Shown here piece after piece: positions 5,047 to 5,913 of a stretch of 5,913 bases of DNA. The position numbers were made by a program, and so were the translations under genes. The notes beneath the pieces were generated by a model that did not search any database, was not told the DNA's origin, and saw nothing but the letters and a program-made list of their open reading frames with translations. How positions within the stretch are numbered: position 1 is the first letter of the stretch; every line of letters starts with the position of its first letter. Source of the stretch: Deltaproteobacteria bacterium (GTDB taxonomy: Bacteria; Bdellovibrionota_B; Oligoflexia; Oligoflexales; Bog-1112); contig PLEQ01000255.1 of NCBI GenBank assembly GCA_003136475.1, positions 592 through 6,504 on the forward strand, written 5' to 3'.

Positions 5047-5622
5047 ATGATGGCAGCACTGACTCCCAAAGCAGTCTTTTTACGGATGCAAGAAGCAACG
5101 GCAGGCCAGGATACGATCTATAATTTTCATTGCATCGTGAGGATGGCCGACTTTCTCTTGGAGACCGAGCTCTTTCCACGTGAGGTTTTAGAGGCTTATT
5201 CGCGCAAGAACCTCGGAAAAGCTCTGCATCCCACAGACATTGCTTGTTTCTCCTCGCAACGGGGTGGTCCTCAGGGCGATTATTCGTTAGGAATGGGCGA
5301 CAAAATCGTTAATGTTGTGGACTGTCTCAATCGTTTTCCACAAAGCAAACGTGCCGTCATTACCATTGCTAATAATGCTTACGCGTCGCATACTGTCGAC
5401 TCCGATGCGAAATGTATACGTGAGATTCACTTTCACCTGCATCCGGGCCCCCGTTTGGATGCGTCGGTGTTTTTTCGGGCTCATGCCGTCGAGATTTTCC
5501 CGAAGAATATCCACTTTCTTGGGACTCTTATGACCGAGCTGAGCGAGCGCTTGGATTGTCGACCGCACCTTGGGGACCTCTTTCTAGTAGCAACTCAACT
5601 CAGCTCGACACGAATGAGCTGA
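5047..5622 (+). CDS. Short divergent thymidylate-synthase-fold protein
   Basis: 191 residues from the ATG at 5047. The order of motifs follows ThyA-type synthases: FPQSKRAVI (97-105) for the P-x-S-R-R phosphate-binding loop; DAKCIREIHF (120-129) for the catalytic 'P-C-H-x-x-x-Q-F' Cys, here C123; LDASVFFRA (137-145) for the 'Q-R-S' strand, R144; and FPKNIHFLG (151-159) for 'G-I-P-F-N-I-A', N154. Spacings Cys-to-Arg (21) and Arg-to-Asn (10) are close to E. coli ThyA (20 and 11). The Asn that recognises uracil is kept, where dCMP hydroxymethylases have Asp. In contrast, the His-x-Tyr near the ThyA C-terminus, and everything after it, is absent: only 37 residues follow N154, against about 87. 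Likely a C5-modifying pyrimidine nucleotide enzyme or a non-catalytic relative; substrate unknown. It lies between the dioxygenase and a YjjG-like nucleotidase. Confidence 0.7.
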   Translation: MMAALTPKAVFLRMQEATAGQDTIYNFHCIVRMADFLLETELFPREVLEAYSRKNLGKALHPTDIACFSSQRGGPQGDYSLGMGDKIVNVVDCLNRFPQSKRAVITIANNAYASHTVDSDAKCIREIHFHLHPGPRLDASVFFRAHAVEIFPKNIHFLGTLMTELSERLDCRPHLGDLFLVATQLSSTRMS

Positions 5623-5670
5623 TTCTCCGTGTTTTCTCAACATTTTTAAACTCAACCCTTTGGAGCAGCG

Positions 5671-5913
5671 ATGGTAAAGCAATATCGCGCACTTTTCTTC
5701 GATCTTGATGACACGCTTCTTGATTTCAAAACAGCGGAACGCAAGAGCTTGCAGGTGATCTATAAGTTCTTTTACGAGTTGCATGTGCCGTGGGATGAGT
5801 TTCAAATGGCCTTTCATTCAGCCAATCGCAAGCTTTGGGAAGCTATTGAATCGGGGCACATAGGTCCGGCCGAGATGAGAACGCGAAGATTTGAGTGGGT
5901 AAATGAAAAGTAC
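5671..5913 (+). CDS. YjjG-type HAD pyrimidine 5'-nucleotidase, N-terminal part (runs off window)
   Basis: 81 codons to the window edge. FFDLDDTLLDF (residues 9-19) is HAD motif I, with nucleophile D11 and general acid D13. The following cap region, with AER early, SANRKLWEAIESGHI at 50-64 and MRTRRFEWV, closely follows the YjjG/YfnB pattern ('N-x-x-L-W-x-x-x-E-x-G-x-I ... R-F'). YjjG proteins dephosphorylate non-canonical pyrimidine monophosphates such as 5-halo-dUMP, and also UMP and dTMP. Motifs II-IV lie outside the window, so activity cannot be judged. GGAG (5662-5665) is five bases before the ATG. The gap of 48 bp after the TS-like gene, with no hairpin, fits an operon. Coexistence with a TS-fold enzyme fits pyrimidine-nucleotide chemistry. 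Confidence 0.8.
   Translation, partial: MVKQYRALFFDLDDTLLDFKTAERKSLQVIYKFFYELHVPWDEFQMAFHSANRKLWEAIESGHIGPAEMRTRRFEWVNEKY

Noticed and set aside
1..5913. CRISPR array, tRNA, rRNA, transposase or phage attachment site
   Set aside because: No regularly spaced repeats, cloverleaf-like segments, terminal inverted repeats flanking genes or transposase motifs were seen on either strand by eye.

Overview
The window looks like chromosomal DNA of a Gram-negative, protein-secreting bacterium. A member of or near the Bdellovibrionota/Oligoflexia or another delta-type lineage is my best guess, but it rests only on gene content (secreted PI-PLC-like enzyme, DUF2059-like protein, BlaI-type repressor) and moderate base composition, so it is weak. 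I see no rRNA, tRNA, CRISPR array, transposase or insertion sequence.

Left part (1-3265, all minus strand). Reading from right to left: an optional 23-codon leader frame (3265-3194), a membrane-anchored DUF2059-like protein (3201-2248), a secreted PI-PLC X-domain protein with a C-type-lectin-like tail (2206-854), a small DUF2227-type membrane metal-binding protein (786-286), and, behind a perfect 13-bp inverted repeat (201-230), the first 52 codons of a BlaI/MecI/CopY-family repressor (156-1). The first three full-length genes have short gaps (41 and 67 bp) and may be co-transcribed. The BlaI gene probably has its own autoregulated promoter.

Middle (3202-4190). A 277-bp divergent intergenic region holds promoter candidates for both directions and a repeated CTTAAGTT palindrome. 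It is followed on the plus strand by a small secreted Cys-rich protein of unknown function (3479-3916). The next 274 bp contain no convincing gene, but carry two terminator-like hairpins; the second (4057-4094, eight T residues) is strong.

Right part (4191-5913, all plus strand). Three tightly spaced genes form an apparent operon: a 2-oxoglutarate/Fe(II) dioxygenase (HxD...H...R), a short divergent thymidylate-synthase-fold protein with the Cys, Arg and Asn signature positions retained, and the start of a YjjG-type HAD pyrimidine nucleotidase. Together they suggest a small pathway that modifies a pyrimidine nucleotide at C5, oxidises a product and dephosphorylates it. The substrates are not visible in the sequence. 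This cassette is the best candidate for an undescribed system here, followed by the unusual active site of the PI-PLC-like protein.
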